64,000 bases of DNA from assembly GCA_965232285.1 (NCBI GenBank), contig CBDDPL010000004.1:558001-622000 (forward strand). The letters are read 5' to 3'. The position numbers and the translations under genes are program-made. Below the pieces are notes generated by a model. It was not told the origin of the DNA. It did not search any database and was given only the letters and a program-made list of their open reading frames with translations. The DNA is from Denitrobaculum sp965232285 (GTDB lineage Bacteria > Pseudomonadota > Alphaproteobacteria > Kiloniellales > Kiloniellaceae). This document shows, one piece after another, positions 44,251 to 52,257 of this stretch (position 1 is its first letter; each line of letters starts with the position of its first letter).

Positions 44251-44352
44251 GATGCGTTCTTCCGGATTATAGCGCCTCAAAATTCGCGTTTGAGATCAGC
44301 ATGATGTTGATCGAAAGGCAGAGGGTTTTGAGGCCGCTTAAACGCCTTTTGC
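44251..44352 (-). repeat. Structured intergenic repeat, copy 2
   Basis: This 102-bp element is the second copy of the one at 20369-20469. It is read from the minus strand and begins one base after the TAG stop of the lipoprotein gene at 44354. By hand alignment about 82 of 102 positions agree, with one gap. The inner stem is CCTCAAAA/TTTTGAGG, a perfect pair here where copy 1 has TCTCAAA/TTTGAGG, so changes keep pairing. Confidence 0.75.
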
Positions 44353-44353
44353 T

Positions 44354-44836
44354 CTAGTAAATGATGATTGGAACGTAGTTCGATCTCGGGCTTGAGAAAT
44401 ACTGGGACTTCGCCACCTCGGTAATCGGTGTTGCGTCCGCAAGATCTTCTATCCAGAGCTCCAGACTGGCGCCGTTGACGCGCGCTTTCACACCATAGTT
44501 CTTGTTCGGCTCTATTTCGGCCTCAAGCTCCATGAAGGACTGGCAGGGACAGGCGCCGCCATACTGATTGTTGAACTCGGTCAAGACGACGAACTTATGC
44601 TTTTCCGGTGTGACGGGAATCTCATAGTCCGTTTCGCTCTTAAGGATGTAATTCACGGTTTTGTTGTCAATGGAGTCGATCCGGGCGTTCAACCAGGTAA
44701 ATAACCCGTTTCTCTCGGAATAACCTTTGATCGTCGAGACACCTTCGACCTGATCCTTGTCGATTTTGTATGGATTGCTGGCGCAAGCAGAGAGCGCAAA
44801 CAGCGCCAACGCAGATACAAAGACCCGGAAAAGCAT
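44354..44836 (-). CDS. Lipoprotein of unknown function
   Basis: The protein has 160 residues. The N-terminus is a lipoprotein signal (MLFRVFVSALALFALSACAS) with the lipobox LSAC. The mature part has a CPC motif (GGACPCQSF) and predicted beta strands; I do not recognise a family. Its TAG stop is one base from a structured repeat element. A monocistronic gene between cysE and the chemoreceptor. Confidence 0.75.
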   Translation of the reverse strand: MLFRVFVSALALFALSACASNPYKIDKDQVEGVSTIKGYSERNGLFTWLNARIDSIDNKTVNYILKSETDYEIPVTPEKHKFVVLTEFNNQYGGACPCQSFMELEAEIEPNKNYGVKARVNGASLELWIEDLADATPITEVAKSQYFSSPRSNYVPIIIY

Positions 44837-44983
44837 CTTTCCCTCGCAGTGGTTTATCGGACAGATGTTGAGAATAGACGTCAGGTGACTTCTCTGATTT
44901 TACGCTAAGCCAACTTTGCTGGCGTGCCCCGAAACGAGACCGCTACTTCTGCCGATCACGACGTAAAGGCGAAGCTGGATAGT

Positions 44984-45036
44984 GACTTTTTCAACCAGTT
45001 AAAGTCAAGTTGCTTGCTCCCCTTCGATTGAATCGA
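44984..45036. other. Dyads in the lipoprotein/chemoreceptor gap
   Basis: The 288-bp gap 44837-45124 holds two dyads: GACTTT/AAAGTC (44984-44989 and 45001-45006) and the perfect palindrome TCGATT-G-AATCGA (45024-45036). They may be operators of the lipoprotein gene, whose start is at 44836. No gene is seen. Confidence 0.3.
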
Positions 45037-45072
45037 GAGCGCGGAGTTAACGGCCATGCCAATATTGAAGAT

Positions 45073-45110
45073 GCAGTGCCCGGCGTCTTGATCCAGGCTC
45101 CGGGCACTGC
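45073..45110 (-). terminator. Hairpin downstream of chemoreceptor gene
   Basis: A perfect 11-bp stem GCAGTGCCCGG / CCGGGCACTGC with a 16-base loop lies 15 bases past the chemoreceptor stop. There is no T-run, so it may be a transcript-end stabiliser or weak terminator. Confidence 0.55.
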
Positions 45111-45124
45111 TTAAGACAACGCCT

Positions 45125-46816
45125 TTAGGATGCCCTGAGGTTTTCCAGGAAGCCGTCGAGTTCGCTGCCCAGCCGCTTCGAATGCTGACCCAACTCGCCG
45201 AGTGTCGTTTTCACCGCCTCGGCAGAAGTACTCGAAGCGCCCGCGGCATCGCTGACACTGCCGATCGTGCCCGAGATATCCTTGCTGCCCTCTGCGATAT
45301 CCTGGGTGCTGCGGGCGATTTCCCCGGTGACGGCATTTTGCTCTTCGACGGCGCCTGAGATGGCCGTGATCTGCTCGGTGATCTTTTCGATCGAGCCGAC
45401 CACCGCGCCAATGGCGTCGGCAGTCTCGCCGGAGACCGACTGGACATCCTTGATCTGCTGAGCGATCTCCTCGGTCGCCTTTGCCGTCTGGCTGGCCAGG
45501 GACTTGACCTCGGATGCGACGACGGCAAAGCCCTTGCCCATCTCACCGGCGCGTGCCGCCTCGATGGTGGCGTTGAGCGCCAGCAGGTTGGTTTGCTCCG
45601 CGATGTCGTTGATCAGGCTGACCACGTCGCCGATCCGCTGTGCGGACTCCGCCAGTCCGCCAACGGTCTTACTGGTTTCCTGCGCCTGCAGCGTCGCATC
45701 GTTCGCGGAATCGGTGACGTTGCTGACCTGCCGGCTCACCTCCTGGATTGAGGCTGCCAGTTCCTCGGTCGCCGAAGCCATGGCCTGCACATTGGAACTG
45801 GCCTGCTGCGCCGCCGCGGCCACGCTGTTTGCCTGCTCCGCCGTGTAGTCGGCGTTCTGACTCATCGAGTTGGCGGTGCCCTGCATGTCGCCGACGGCAT
45901 CGCCGACCTTATCGACCACCGACTTCACCAGGCCTTCCAGATTGTCGGCCATCTCCAGCGTGGAGCGGCGTTTTTCCTCCTGGGACTTTCGATCCTGCTC
46001 CTGCTGCTGTGTCTGCAGGCGTTTCATCTCGACCGCATTATCCTTGAAGACCTGAACCGTGCGGGCCATGCCGCCGATCTCGTCTTTCCAGGCCTGGGCC
46101 GGAATATCTACTTCGTGATCGCCTTTCGCCAGCCTTTCCATTGAGGCGGACAGGAGCGTGAGCGGCTGAATAAGGCGCGCGCGCATGAACCACAGCAGGC
46201 CGGCGGTCGAAAGCAGCATCGCGACGGCGAGGACGCTTCCCGACACGAAGAGGACATTGATCAGGCCGGCGACTGAGGAATCGACAGCCATGGAACTGCG
46301 GTCCCGTGCCGCGACCAGTTCCTGATCGAGGGCCGCGAGTGCCTCCAGTGCCGGCGAATCGCTAATTTTAACCGCTTTATCCAGAGTTTGAGGTGTGCCG
46401 CCTTCGGCCGATAGCTCGACCGCGGTCTGCAGGGCGTCGCGGTACTGTCCGAAAACTTGCGTAATGACGTCCAAAGCGGCCTTTTCGGTCTCGTTGACGC
46501 CGAGTGCCCGATAGGCGGCGATGGCATTTGTCATCTTCTCGAGCCGGCCGCGGACCTTGTCAACGCGGGGGCTGTCCTGTCGCAGCACGTAGTTTTTGAA
46601 CTGATGGATGACGCCGCCGTAGCCGATCGCGTCCCGCAGCTCGGCGAGGACCGCAGTCTTAGAGGCTGGCCCTTCGTCATAGTTCCGCCAGGTTTCATTC
46701 AGGCGTTTGGCGTCACTGATAGCCAGGACGGTGCCGGCAATGTTGACGGTAGACACAAGCAACAGGATCAGCACCAGCCCGATGCCGAGTTGCTTTATCT
46801 TAATGTTGTTTAGCAC
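45125..46816 (-). CDS. Methyl-accepting chemotaxis protein
   Basis: The protein has 563 residues. The first membrane segment is GIGLVLILLLVSTVNIAGTV and the second is near 186-211 (VLFVSGSVLAVAMLL). The periplasmic sensor between them is ~150 residues of helices. A HAMP domain follows (LIQPLTLLSASMERLAKGDH), and the signalling domain has the hairpin tip LLALNATIEAARAGEMGKGF. It lacks the C-terminal CheR-tethering pentapeptide. It reports an extracellular solute to CheA; the ligand is unknown. Confidence 0.92.
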   Translation of the reverse strand: MLNNIKIKQLGIGLVLILLLVSTVNIAGTVLAISDAKRLNETWRNYDEGPASKTAVLAELRDAIGYGGVIHQFKNYVLRQDSPRVDKVRGRLEKMTNAIAAYRALGVNETEKAALDVITQVFGQYRDALQTAVELSAEGGTPQTLDKAVKISDSPALEALAALDQELVAARDRSSMAVDSSVAGLINVLFVSGSVLAVAMLLSTAGLLWFMRARLIQPLTLLSASMERLAKGDHEVDIPAQAWKDEIGGMARTVQVFKDNAVEMKRLQTQQQEQDRKSQEEKRRSTLEMADNLEGLVKSVVDKVGDAVGDMQGTANSMSQNADYTAEQANSVAAAAQQASSNVQAMASATEELAASIQEVSRQVSNVTDSANDATLQAQETSKTVGGLAESAQRIGDVVSLINDIAEQTNLLALNATIEAARAGEMGKGFAVVASEVKSLASQTAKATEEIAQQIKDVQSVSGETADAIGAVVGSIEKITEQITAISGAVEEQNAVTGEIARSTQDIAEGSKDISGTIGSVSDAAGASSTSAEAVKTTLGELGQHSKRLGSELDGFLENLRAS

Positions 46817-47333
46817 CTTTCAAACTCCAGTCGTGCGATGAAAGTATTCAGGGATTCGGTTGTTTTTGTATCTCTCAACCTTAAATCGCAGCGGATGCGA
46901 AGCCTTGACGGCGCCTCGCTCCCCTCGTTCCGGGAGGTCAAGTTGCGAATTACATTGTTATTTTTTGGGGTTCCAGACGCAAATCCACGCCTGGAAACGG
47001 AGCTCTCTCAAGACACTCTTTCCCGAAGATGACGGAATCGAACGTTCGACTTGAGGTTAGCCTCCGGGATTTAAAAATCCGTGAATCTACTGAGGTTTTA
47101 GCATTTTTTATTTGTAATATATGATTTTTACTATTGTTTAAATGTAGATATTGGTAAATATCTGCGAATGAAAGTCTAGATAAGTGTTTTTAATAGAGGG
47201 AAATGGCGTTGATGGGGATTTGACTGCAGGGTTTTTTTGGCAAGTTTCGTTTAAGCAGCTCTTCCTTTTCGGTTTTGGGGCGGTGGTCGCGCCAGATAAG
47301 TCAACAACAGCTAAAGATTGAAAGACAAAGTCT
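46817..47333. other. Intergenic region, chemoreceptor to enolase-family gene
   Basis: This 517-bp gap lies between the start of the chemoreceptor and the stop of the enolase-family gene, both on the minus strand. It is AT-rich from 47060 to 47160. Short frames in it (46838, 46860, 47138) show no coding character. The promoter of the chemoreceptor should be in the part next to 46817. I see no other signal. Confidence 0.4.
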
Positions 47334-48437
47334 TCACAATGACTTTTTGTACGGCAGCAGTCGCTGCCAGTCGAAAGTGACACCAGTTCCCGCTACGTCG
47401 GGGGCGACGGCCAGGCAGTCTTCCACAACGAGTGGCCGGGTGGTGTAGCTGTCGATCGGGAAGCTATGGACTTCGAGCCACCCGGCGTTACGCTGGCCGG
47501 CGAGCAGGCTGACGTGGAGTTCCTGCATGCCGTGACTGCAGACGGGAATCCCATGTTTCTCCGCCAGTTTTGCCACCCGCAGCCAGCCGGTGATCCCGCC
47601 GCAGTTTGAGGCATCCGGCTGAATGAAAGAGAGCTTCGACTGGGCGAAGGCGAACTCGAATTCATAAATCGTATGCAGGTTCTCGCCCATGGCCAGGGGC
47701 ATGCCCGTCGCCTCTGCGATACGGGCATAACCCTGATAGTCATCGGGGATGGTCGGTTCTTCGAACCAATAGATATCAAAGGCCTGGAAGGCGCGCGCCG
47801 CCTCGATCGCCCGCTCGACGCTCATGGAGTAATTGGCATCGACCATGAAGGTGACCTCAGGCCCGATCAGCTTTCGAACCGCTGCGATGCGCGCGAGGTC
47901 TTCCGCCAGATGCTCCCGGCCGATCTTGATTTTGACCGCGTTGAAGCCCCGGTCGAGGTAGCCCTGGATGCTGGCGAGCAGCTTGTCCTGGGAGAAGCCG
48001 AGGTCGATGCCGCCGCAGTAGGCCCTGGCGGTCCGGCCCGCGCCGCCGGCCAGTTTCCAGAGAGGCTGGTCCTCCATTTTGCCATACAAATCCCACAGCG
48101 CGATGTCGACGGCCGAGATCGCGAAGGAGGCGATGCCACCGCGCCCGACGTAGTGGATGTAGGCATCCAGGTGCTCGTAAATGCTTTCGATCTCGCGGGC
48201 GTCACGCCCGATCAACTGCGGAATGAAGTCGTGCCGGATCATGGCCAGGATCGCATGTCCGCCCCGTCCGCCGGTATAGCTGTAGCCGGTGCCCTGAAAA
48301 CCGTTGGCAAGCGTCACGGTCACGGTGATGAGGTCGAAGTGGCTGTGGTCGCCGTGCTTGGCGTCGCTCAGCACCTCGGCCAGAGGGACGGCGTAGAGTT
48401 CTGCCTCGACGGCGGTAATGGCCGTTTCTTTCGACAT
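47334..48437 (-). CDS. Enolase-superfamily enzyme (mandelate racemase/muconate lactonising type)
   Basis: The protein has 367 residues from ATG 48437 (AGGAAG upstream). The barrel residues are VKIKIGR (KxK base), VDANYSM, IYWFEEPTIPDDYQGY and AMGENLHT for the three metal ligands, and the catalytic His in CSHGMQELH. This is the mandelate-racemase subgroup, which includes racemases and sugar-acid dehydratases. The substrate cannot be told; the lid region ALGGRGGHAILAM-like GGRGGHAILAM is unusual. No sugar transporter lies beside it. Confidence 0.87.
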   Translation of the reverse strand: MSKETAITAVEAELYAVPLAEVLSDAKHGDHSHFDLITVTVTLANGFQGTGYSYTGGRGGHAILAMIRHDFIPQLIGRDAREIESIYEHLDAYIHYVGRGGIASFAISAVDIALWDLYGKMEDQPLWKLAGGAGRTARAYCGGIDLGFSQDKLLASIQGYLDRGFNAVKIKIGREHLAEDLARIAAVRKLIGPEVTFMVDANYSMSVERAIEAARAFQAFDIYWFEEPTIPDDYQGYARIAEATGMPLAMGENLHTIYEFEFAFAQSKLSFIQPDASNCGGITGWLRVAKLAEKHGIPVCSHGMQELHVSLLAGQRNAGWLEVHSFPIDSYTTRPLVVEDCLAVAPDVAGTGVTFDWQRLLPYKKSL

Positions 48438-48830
48438 CTTTAACTTCCTGCGATCTTGCTGTGACATCGGTGGACGGAGGGCGAGAAGTATAGCCTGCGC
48501 CCCGAAGCGCGAAAGGCCGGGATTGCGGGAATTCGACGCGGAAACGCGCAGGCGGCGGCAATGGCCGAGGCCTGCTTTATCGATAAAATTTGATACAAAT
48601 CAATGACTTGTTATTGGGTTTCCCCGGTTAATAGTAACGCCTTCTTAAGAGCTAAGTTCTACCATCCTATCGTAATCCCTCTGCGATGCGGCGAGCCAGT
48701 GCGCCTGCCGGGCGTCGCGGCGGTGAGTATTCGGCGGAATCAGGAAGTCCGGGCCCCCGTGTCTAAGGCACGTGCCCGGGCCAGCCAGCGGACCTGAAGC
48801 GGGTCTGCGCGAGATAGGAGCGTGATATCA
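48438..48830. other. Divergent intergenic region, enolase-type enzyme/parA
   Basis: This 393-bp gap carries both promoters. A perfect 12-bp palindrome TTTATCGATAAA lies at 48576-48587, in the one AT-rich part. A GC-rich dyad region with CGTG/CACG follows near 48750. No gene is seen. Confidence 0.4.
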
Positions 48831-49523
48831 ATGCGGGTATTGGCGATTTCCTCCCAAAAGGGCGGCTCTGGCAAGACGACCCTGGCGGGTCACATTGCCG
48901 TCCAGGCCGAAAGGATGGGGGCCGGCCCGGTGGCACTGGTCGATACCGATCCCCAGGGCAGCTTAGCCGACTGGTGGAACGAGCGGCAGGCTGAGACACC
49001 GGTCTTCGTGAGCACCTATGTTTCCCGCCTGGCGCAGGATGTCGAGCGCATGCGCGATGCCGGTATCAAGCTGCTGGTCATCGACACGCCGCCGGCCATC
49101 ACCGACACCATCGCCGACGTGGTGCGGGTTTCCGACCTGATCGTCATTCCGACCCGCCCGAGTCCTCATGATCTGCGCGCCGCCGGGGCGACGGTCGAGC
49201 TGGTGGAAAACCTCGGCAAGCCTCTGGTCTTCGTGATCAATGGCGCCACCCCGCGGGCACGCCTGACCACCGAAGCCGCCTTTGCCCTCTCGCAGCATGG
49301 CACCGTGGCGCCTTCTATCATCCATCACCGCACCGACTTTTCCGCCTCCATGATCGACGGTCGTACCGTTATGGAGATCCCAAAGGCCAGCCGTTCCGCC
49401 GGCGAGATCGCCAAGCTTTGGGAGTATATCGATGGCCGCCTGAGTTCGGGCCAACGCAAGACCATCATGCCGTCCAGCTCTGCTGCGCAGGGACAAAAAC
49501 AAGTTTTTAACGTGGGCGCATAA
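48831..49523 (+). CDS. ParA/MinD-family ATPase
   Basis: The protein has 230 residues from ATG 48831 (AGGAG at 10 bases); a GTG at 48822 is too close to the site. The deviant Walker A is SSQKGGSGKTTLAGH; VALVDTDPQGSLADWW and LLVIDTPPAITDTI are the A' and B motifs. It is a small orphan ParA without ParB here. The genes that follow encode a basic helix-rich protein and a PAS-like protein, not segregation factors, so a positioning role for a cell structure or protein is more likely than plasmid partition. Confidence 0.88.
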   Translation: MRVLAISSQKGGSGKTTLAGHIAVQAERMGAGPVALVDTDPQGSLADWWNERQAETPVFVSTYVSRLAQDVERMRDAGIKLLVIDTPPAITDTIADVVRVSDLIVIPTRPSPHDLRAAGATVELVENLGKPLVFVINGATPRARLTTEAAFALSQHGTVAPSIIHHRTDFSASMIDGRTVMEIPKASRSAGEIAKLWEYIDGRLSSGQRKTIMPSSSAAQGQKQVFNVGA

Positions 49524-49539
49524 CTGGGGGAGACGTGTC

Positions 49540-50097
49540 ATGACTATGAAAGCGGCCTCGCTGACTTCTTCGCTTCTGGCTCCAAAAGGGGCCGCGGTTC
49601 CCTCGGGTATCGCGCCGCCACCGGCGCCTACCGGCTTCGTGCCGGCGGCGCCGGAGAACCTGGAGCATGATCAGAAATCCCTGCGGGCTCAGGTCGCGGC
49701 TTTGACCTCGTCCTTTACCAGGGAAGAGAGCGAGGCCCGGCAGGGGGAGGACGGCAACACGCCGGCTTCCCGCGTGACAAAGGTCGTGGCGCGCTCCAAG
49801 AAGGCTGCTTCGCGCCGCGCCAAGACATCGGTCCGGGGCGGTGCCCGGGCGGTCCGTCCGAAACTGGACGATCTGGGGCGGATCAAGATGTCGCTGCGGC
49901 TCGATGAGAAGCGGCACCTGATGCTCAAGCTGGCGGCCGCGCATCTGCGGGTTTCCGCGCAGGAGCTCCTGGTCTCGGCCTTGGACGACTGCCTGAAGAA
50001 GGCCGCCAAGGAAATCAGTTGTTCTCAGTTCTCGGCACTGGTCAACGGCGCCGAAGGACAGGTGGAAAATGGCGGTTGTTCGGCCAAGAAGGCCTGA
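49540..50097 (+). CDS. Basic protein with ribbon-helix-helix-like C-terminus
   Basis: The protein has 185 residues, 16 bases after parA. Residues 1-60 are Pro/Ala-rich and likely disordered; 80-105 are very basic (SKKAASRRAKTSVRGGARAV). The C-terminal part KMSLRLDEKRHLMLKLAAAH followed by LRVSAQELLVSALDDCL fits a ribbon-helix-helix (MetJ/Arc) fold. Such a protein could bind DNA and be moved by the ParA. I do not recognise a named family. Confidence 0.72.
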   Translation: MTMKAASLTSSLLAPKGAAVPSGIAPPPAPTGFVPAAPENLEHDQKSLRAQVAALTSSFTREESEARQGEDGNTPASRVTKVVARSKKAASRRAKTSVRGGARAVRPKLDDLGRIKMSLRLDEKRHLMLKLAAAHLRVSAQELLVSALDDCLKKAAKEISCSQFSALVNGAEGQVENGGCSAKKA

Positions 50098-50208
50098 CCG
50101 CAGGTCTTTGCGCGTTGCTTCCTGAAAGTCGGCAGGCCCGCAGGGGCTGTTGAGCGGAACAGGTGGACGAAACAGGTTTGGGCAAGATGGGCGGGAGCTT
50201 CCGAGAGA

Positions 50209-51336
50209 ATGAACCCAATGACTGAGGATCTGCTTCAAGGCGGCGCTGCGGACAACATGCGGCCGGCGGCTTCGCTCACCAGCAGCATGATCAAGCGCCG
50301 GCGTCCCGTACGGGTCGCGACGCCCGAGGATGCCGAATCGCCGAAGGCCGACGCACCCGCGAAAGCGGCCCAGGAACTGGCGGCCCGGGTTGAGGCTGCC
50401 TTTCCGGGCGAGCCGGCGCCTTCAGCCCCTGCCGCGGCTTCGACCCAGGCTCCGGCAGCACCCGGTGCCCCCCAAGCCGAGGCGCAGAAACAAAACGGCA
50501 CCCACGTCGAGACCGACTCGCTACAGGCCCGGCAACAGGAACTGCGGCGGCTGGCCGCGGAGCGTGCTGAGGCACAACGCCGGCCCCTGGGGCAGACGGA
50601 GAAGCCGGGTGACAACTCCGGTGAATCTCCCGCCGGACATCAGACGACCGCCCGCGCGCCGCAGCTGCCACAGAACCTTCGCCAGGATCCCGGGGCGCGC
50701 CGAGACCAGGACAAGCCGCCCGCGCAAAGCCGTCCGCGCGCCGTTTCCGACGCATCCGCTATTCAAGAGATCGACGCCCTGCGCAATGGCCGACAGTCCG
50801 CCCAGGATGCGCCGGGCGCCCGGCGCCGGTCACTCGTTCAGGGCGGTATGACGGCGCTGGAGCGCCGCCGGGCTGCTCTGGAGCACCACAGGAAACTGAC
50901 GGAAGCAAAGGCGCCGGACGCCGCTGAGCCGCGCGATGTCGCGACTTACTGGGACGAATTGCGCCGGGGCCGCCAGGTGCCTTCCATGATCGATGTCGAT
51001 CCCCACGTGGTCGCACAGCATTGGCCGAATTCACTCCTGATCAGTTGCGACGACATGAATGGGGCTGCGACCCTTGAACGTTCTTTCGCCGAGGTCATGC
51101 GTGGCGCGCGCGAACGGGCGGCGAGTCACGGCGAGGTCGTGGTTGAGTACACGCCGATGGTGACCGAATGGATCATGACCGTTGGTCGCGAAGTCGCGCG
51201 CGCCGGCCGGCCGATCCAGGACATCGAAGTCTTTCCGACTTCCCTGGGCAATGTCAGCTATCGCGTCATCGCCCTGCCGCTGAGTGGCGAGCGCCTGGGG
51301 ACGGTTCACGCGCTCTGCTATATTTCGCACGCGTGA
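50209..51336 (+). CDS. Disordered-linker protein with PAS_5-like C-terminal domain
   Basis: The protein has 375 residues. Residues 1-230 are low-complexity, rich in Ala, Pro, Gln and Arg. The C-terminal ~140 residues start with TYWDELRRGRQVPSMIDVDP and VVAQHWPNSLLI, the opening of PAS_5 (DUF1457)-type domains. VEYTPMVTEWIMTVGREVAR and VFPTSLGNVSYRVIALPLSG follow. It is the third gene of the parA unit. The long disordered part suits a scaffold or polar-localisation role, by inference. Confidence 0.65.
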   Translation: MNPMTEDLLQGGAADNMRPAASLTSSMIKRRRPVRVATPEDAESPKADAPAKAAQELAARVEAAFPGEPAPSAPAAASTQAPAAPGAPQAEAQKQNGTHVETDSLQARQQELRRLAAERAEAQRRPLGQTEKPGDNSGESPAGHQTTARAPQLPQNLRQDPGARRDQDKPPAQSRPRAVSDASAIQEIDALRNGRQSAQDAPGARRRSLVQGGMTALERRRAALEHHRKLTEAKAPDAAEPRDVATYWDELRRGRQVPSMIDVDPHVVAQHWPNSLLISCDDMNGAATLERSFAEVMRGARERAASHGEVVVEYTPMVTEWIMTVGREVARAGRPIQDIEVFPTSLGNVSYRVIALPLSGERLGTVHALCYISHA

Positions 51337-51456
51337 CCTCTCCATTGTGCGGTCTGGCTTTTTCGCCACACTCTGTGTAAAGCCCGTTCACTAGCTTGAT
51401 GCGGGTTTGCTGGCTGTGTTCGTTGTGGTGCCAGCCAGATACACGGGGAGAAAGGC

Positions 51457-52233
51457 ATGACAACCACACCGCCTCTTTCGGATCAGGTTGCGCTGGTGTA
51501 CGGCGGCACGGGCGGCATTGGATTTGCCTGTGCCGAGGCCTTTTTGGCGGCAGGTGTGAAGGCCCTGGTTGTGGTCGGCCGGACGGCCGAACGCGGTGAG
51601 ACGGCACTGGCACAGTTGCGAGGGCAGGGATGTGAAGTCCGCTTTGTCCAGGCTGATGCCGCGAGCATTGAGGGCGCGGAACTGGGGGTGCGACGGTCTC
51701 TCGAGGCTTTCGGGCGGATCGATATCATGCTCAGCTCCGCGGGCGGTTCACCGGTCCCTGCCATTCTGCACCGGATTCCGGTGGAGCAGGTTCAGCCCAC
51801 TGTGGATGGGCTCCTGATGGGGGCTATCCTGCCCTCACGGGCCGTATTGCCGGTGATGATGGAGCAGGGCGGCGGCGTGATTCTCACTGTGGCCTCCGAT
51901 GCCGCCAAAATTGCCACACCGGGCGAATCGATCATCGGCGCAGCCATGGCGGGAATCGTGATGTTCACCCGCGGTCTGGCGATCGAGGCAAAGCGATCGG
52001 GGATTCGAGCGAATTGTCTGACGCCCTCGATTGTGCGCGGTACGCCACAATACGATGTTCTGATGGCGGACCCCTTTTCAGCCAGACTCTTCAAAAAAGC
52101 GGAATCTATGGCGGCGCTCGGGGTGGTCGAACCGCAGGATCTCGCGGACCTCGCCGTGTTTCTGGCGAGCCCGGCTGCTGCTAAGATCACCGGGCAGGCG
52201 ATCAGCACCAACGGCGGTATTTCGGCGGCGTAA
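51457..52233 (+). CDS. Short-chain dehydrogenase-like protein lacking catalytic Tyr and Lys
   Basis: The protein has 258 residues. The Rossmann start GGTGGIGFACAEAFL and the SSAGGSPVP-type NAG region are intact, so nucleotide binding is likely. The catalytic Y-x3-K motif is replaced: ESIIGAAMAGIV has Ile160 and Met164 at the two positions, judged by the flanking TPG and AG residues. The C-terminus (KITGQAISTNGGISAA) is ordinary for the family. It may be a regulatory or non-redox SDR. No partner gene is obvious. Confidence 0.85.
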   Translation: MTTTPPLSDQVALVYGGTGGIGFACAEAFLAAGVKALVVVGRTAERGETALAQLRGQGCEVRFVQADAASIEGAELGVRRSLEAFGRIDIMLSSAGGSPVPAILHRIPVEQVQPTVDGLLMGAILPSRAVLPVMMEQGGGVILTVASDAAKIATPGESIIGAAMAGIVMFTRGLAIEAKRSGIRANCLTPSIVRGTPQYDVLMADPFSARLFKKAESMAALGVVEPQDLADLAVFLASPAAAKITGQAISTNGGISAA

Positions 52234-52257
52234 CCGCGGCTGAGTTCTGCGTCGGTC

